From NCBI RefSeq assembly GCF_012349115.1, contig NZ_PQIG01000002.1, positions 1 to 64,000 of the forward strand: DNA of 64,000 nucleotides, given 5' to 3'. The stretch is from Rhizobium ruizarguesonis. Its GTDB lineage: Bacteria; Pseudomonadota; Alphaproteobacteria; Rhizobiales; Rhizobiaceae. Below are positions 63,059-64,000 of this stretch, in pieces. The position numbers and the translations under genes were made by a program. The notes beneath the pieces are model-generated. The model worked only from the letters and a program-made list of their open reading frames with translations. It was not told the DNA's origin and did no database searches. Position 1 is the first letter of the stretch; the number at the start of each line of letters is the position of its first letter.

Positions 63059-64000
63059 CTAATTTTCAGGTTCAAGCATGATTGTCGCCAATGGCGGCAA
63101 GGTAATCGAGCAGGTGATGTTGCCGCCGGCATCGACGGCCTGCACGCGCCCGCCATTGCCCTTGCCGCTGCCGCCGTAGATGTCGGCATCGGTGTTCAGG
63201 ATTTCCCGCCAGCGCCCTGCGGACGGCAGGCGGATCGAGTAGTTCTCGCGGTAGACAGGGGTGAAATTGGTGATGACGGCGACCGGCTTCTGGCCCGGCG
63301 CCTTGCGCAGCCAGGCAAAGACGGAATTCTGGTGGTCGTCGGCGACCAGCCATTCGAACCCTTCGCCCTCGCAGTCACGCGCATGCAGCGCCGGCTTGCT
63401 GCGATAGGTGAAATTGAGATCGCGGACCAGGCGCCGCATGCCCTCGTGCATGCGATACTGAAGCAGGTTCCAGTCGAGGGCCTTCTCCTCGCTCCACTCG
63501 CTCCATTGGGCGAATTCCTGGCCCATGAACAGCAGCTTCTTGCCCGGATAGCCCCACATATAAGCGTAGTAGGCGCGCAGATTGGCGAACTTCTGCCAGT
63601 CGTCGCCCGGCATCTTGGCGATCAGCGAGCCTTTTCCGTGGACAACCTCGTCATGCGAGAGCGGCAGGACGAAATTTTCCGAATAGGCGTAGAGCAGGCC
63701 GAAGGTGAGCTCGTTATGATGGTGCCCGCGGTATATGGGATCGCGGCTCATGTAGCTCAGCGTGTCGTGCATGAAGCCCATGTTCCACTTGAAGCCAAAG
63801 CCGAGGCCGCCTTCATGGACGGGCTGCGAGACTTTCGGCCATGAGGTCGATTCCTCGGCGATGGTCATGACGTTGGAATTTTTGCCATAGATGCGGATGT
63901 TGAGATCCTGCAGAAAACGGACCGCTTCGAGGTTCTCGTTGCCGCCATATTCGTTCGGGATCCACTCGCCGTGTTTGCGCGAATAATCGAGGTAGAGCAT
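63059..64000 (-). CDS. glgB: 1,4-alpha-glucan branching enzyme (C-terminal part, cut by the window edge)
   Basis: The last 313 codons are present. The visible part starts just after the expected catalytic nucleophile Asp, at '[27 protein letters not shown]', and contains the catalytic Glu in '[12 protein letters not shown]' and the transition-state His/Asp in '[15 protein letters not shown]'. The C-terminal all-beta domain ends '[17 protein letters not shown]'. The enzyme introduces alpha-1,6 branches. The MLYLDY Met at the edge is not a start codon; the N-terminal half lies beyond base 64000. It precedes glgC by 19 bases in the operon. Confidence 0.95.
   Translation of the reverse strand: MLYLDYSRKHGEWIPNEYGGNENLEAVRFLQDLNIRIYGKNSNVMTIAEESTSWPKVSQPVHEGGLGFGFKWNMGFMHDTLSYMSRDPIYRGHHHNELTFGLLYAYSENFVLPLSHDEVVHGKGSLIAKMPGDDWQKFANLRAYYAYMWGYPGKKLLFMGQEFAQWSEWSEEKALDWNLLQYRMHEGMRRLVRDLNFTYRSKPALHARDCEGEGFEWLVADDHQNSVFAWLRKAPGQKPVAVITNFTPVYRENYSIRLPSAGRWREILNTDADIYGGSGKGNGGRVQAVDAGGNITCSITLPPLATIMLEPEN

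Overview
The window looks like chromosomal DNA of a Rhizobium species (R. etli / R. leguminosarum group). The reasons are the high GC content, rhizobial-type palindromic intergenic repeats, an alphaproteobacterial ornithine decarboxylase leader, split pntAA/pntAB transhydrogenase genes, a sarcosine oxidase operon and a glgB-glgC-glgA-pgm-glgX glycogen operon. It is densely coding. I saw no phage, transposase, CRISPR array, rRNA or tRNA. All identifications come from reading the sequence; no database search was possible.

Layout. 1-12 kb: end of a probable Gfo/Idh-type oxidoreductase, a DoxX-like membrane protein, a GH1 beta-glucosidase behind LacI-type palindromes, a GGDEF-EAL protein, a VOC/trhO pair, a CYTH/CHAD pair, KDPG aldolase (eda), a TerB-like protein, a GNAT enzyme with a small membrane protein, and a DUF1007/NicO metal-transport pair. 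12-19 kb: a LysR regulator divergent from an ornithine/lysine decarboxylase with a long structured leader, a GNAT enzyme, a serine hydrolase, a diguanylate cyclase and cysE. 19-25 kb: a probable zinc-responsive operon (COG0523 GTPase, WD40, GNAT), a creatininase-family enzyme divergent from a MarR regulator, and a LacI regulator with a 2-hydroxyacid dehydrogenase. 25.4-29.2 kb: a four-gene tellurite-resistance-like (Ter) cluster. 29-34 kb: a glutamine-amidotransferase-type hydrolase and a TRAP transporter whose binding protein converges on its permease genes. 34-44.7 kb: an EAL protein with a degenerate GGDEF, a FeeM/LuxI-like acyltransferase, aa3 oxidase subunit IV, pntAA-pntAB-pntB, a DUF992 protein, an HWE-type histidine kinase, a TPR lipoprotein and rpsU. 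44.8-49.9 kb: two divergent class III adenylate cyclases, one with a heme c site and one with CHASE2, followed by a FecR-domain protein. 50-55.7 kb: soxB-orf-soxD-soxA-soxG. 55.7-64 kb: a VOC protein, a MaoC-type hydratase and the glycogen operon running off the right edge.

How the parts fit. Second-messenger signalling is prominent: three GGDEF/EAL proteins, two nucleotide cyclases, one histidine kinase and a possible acyl-amino-acid or acyl-homoserine-lactone signal synthase. Carbon handling is the second theme: beta-glucoside hydrolysis, Entner-Doudoroff aldolase, glycogen synthesis and turnover, TRAP uptake and sarcosine demethylation. The least explained unit is the Ter-like cluster at 25.4-29.2 kb, which pairs TerD and vWA proteins with two poorly classified helical proteins.
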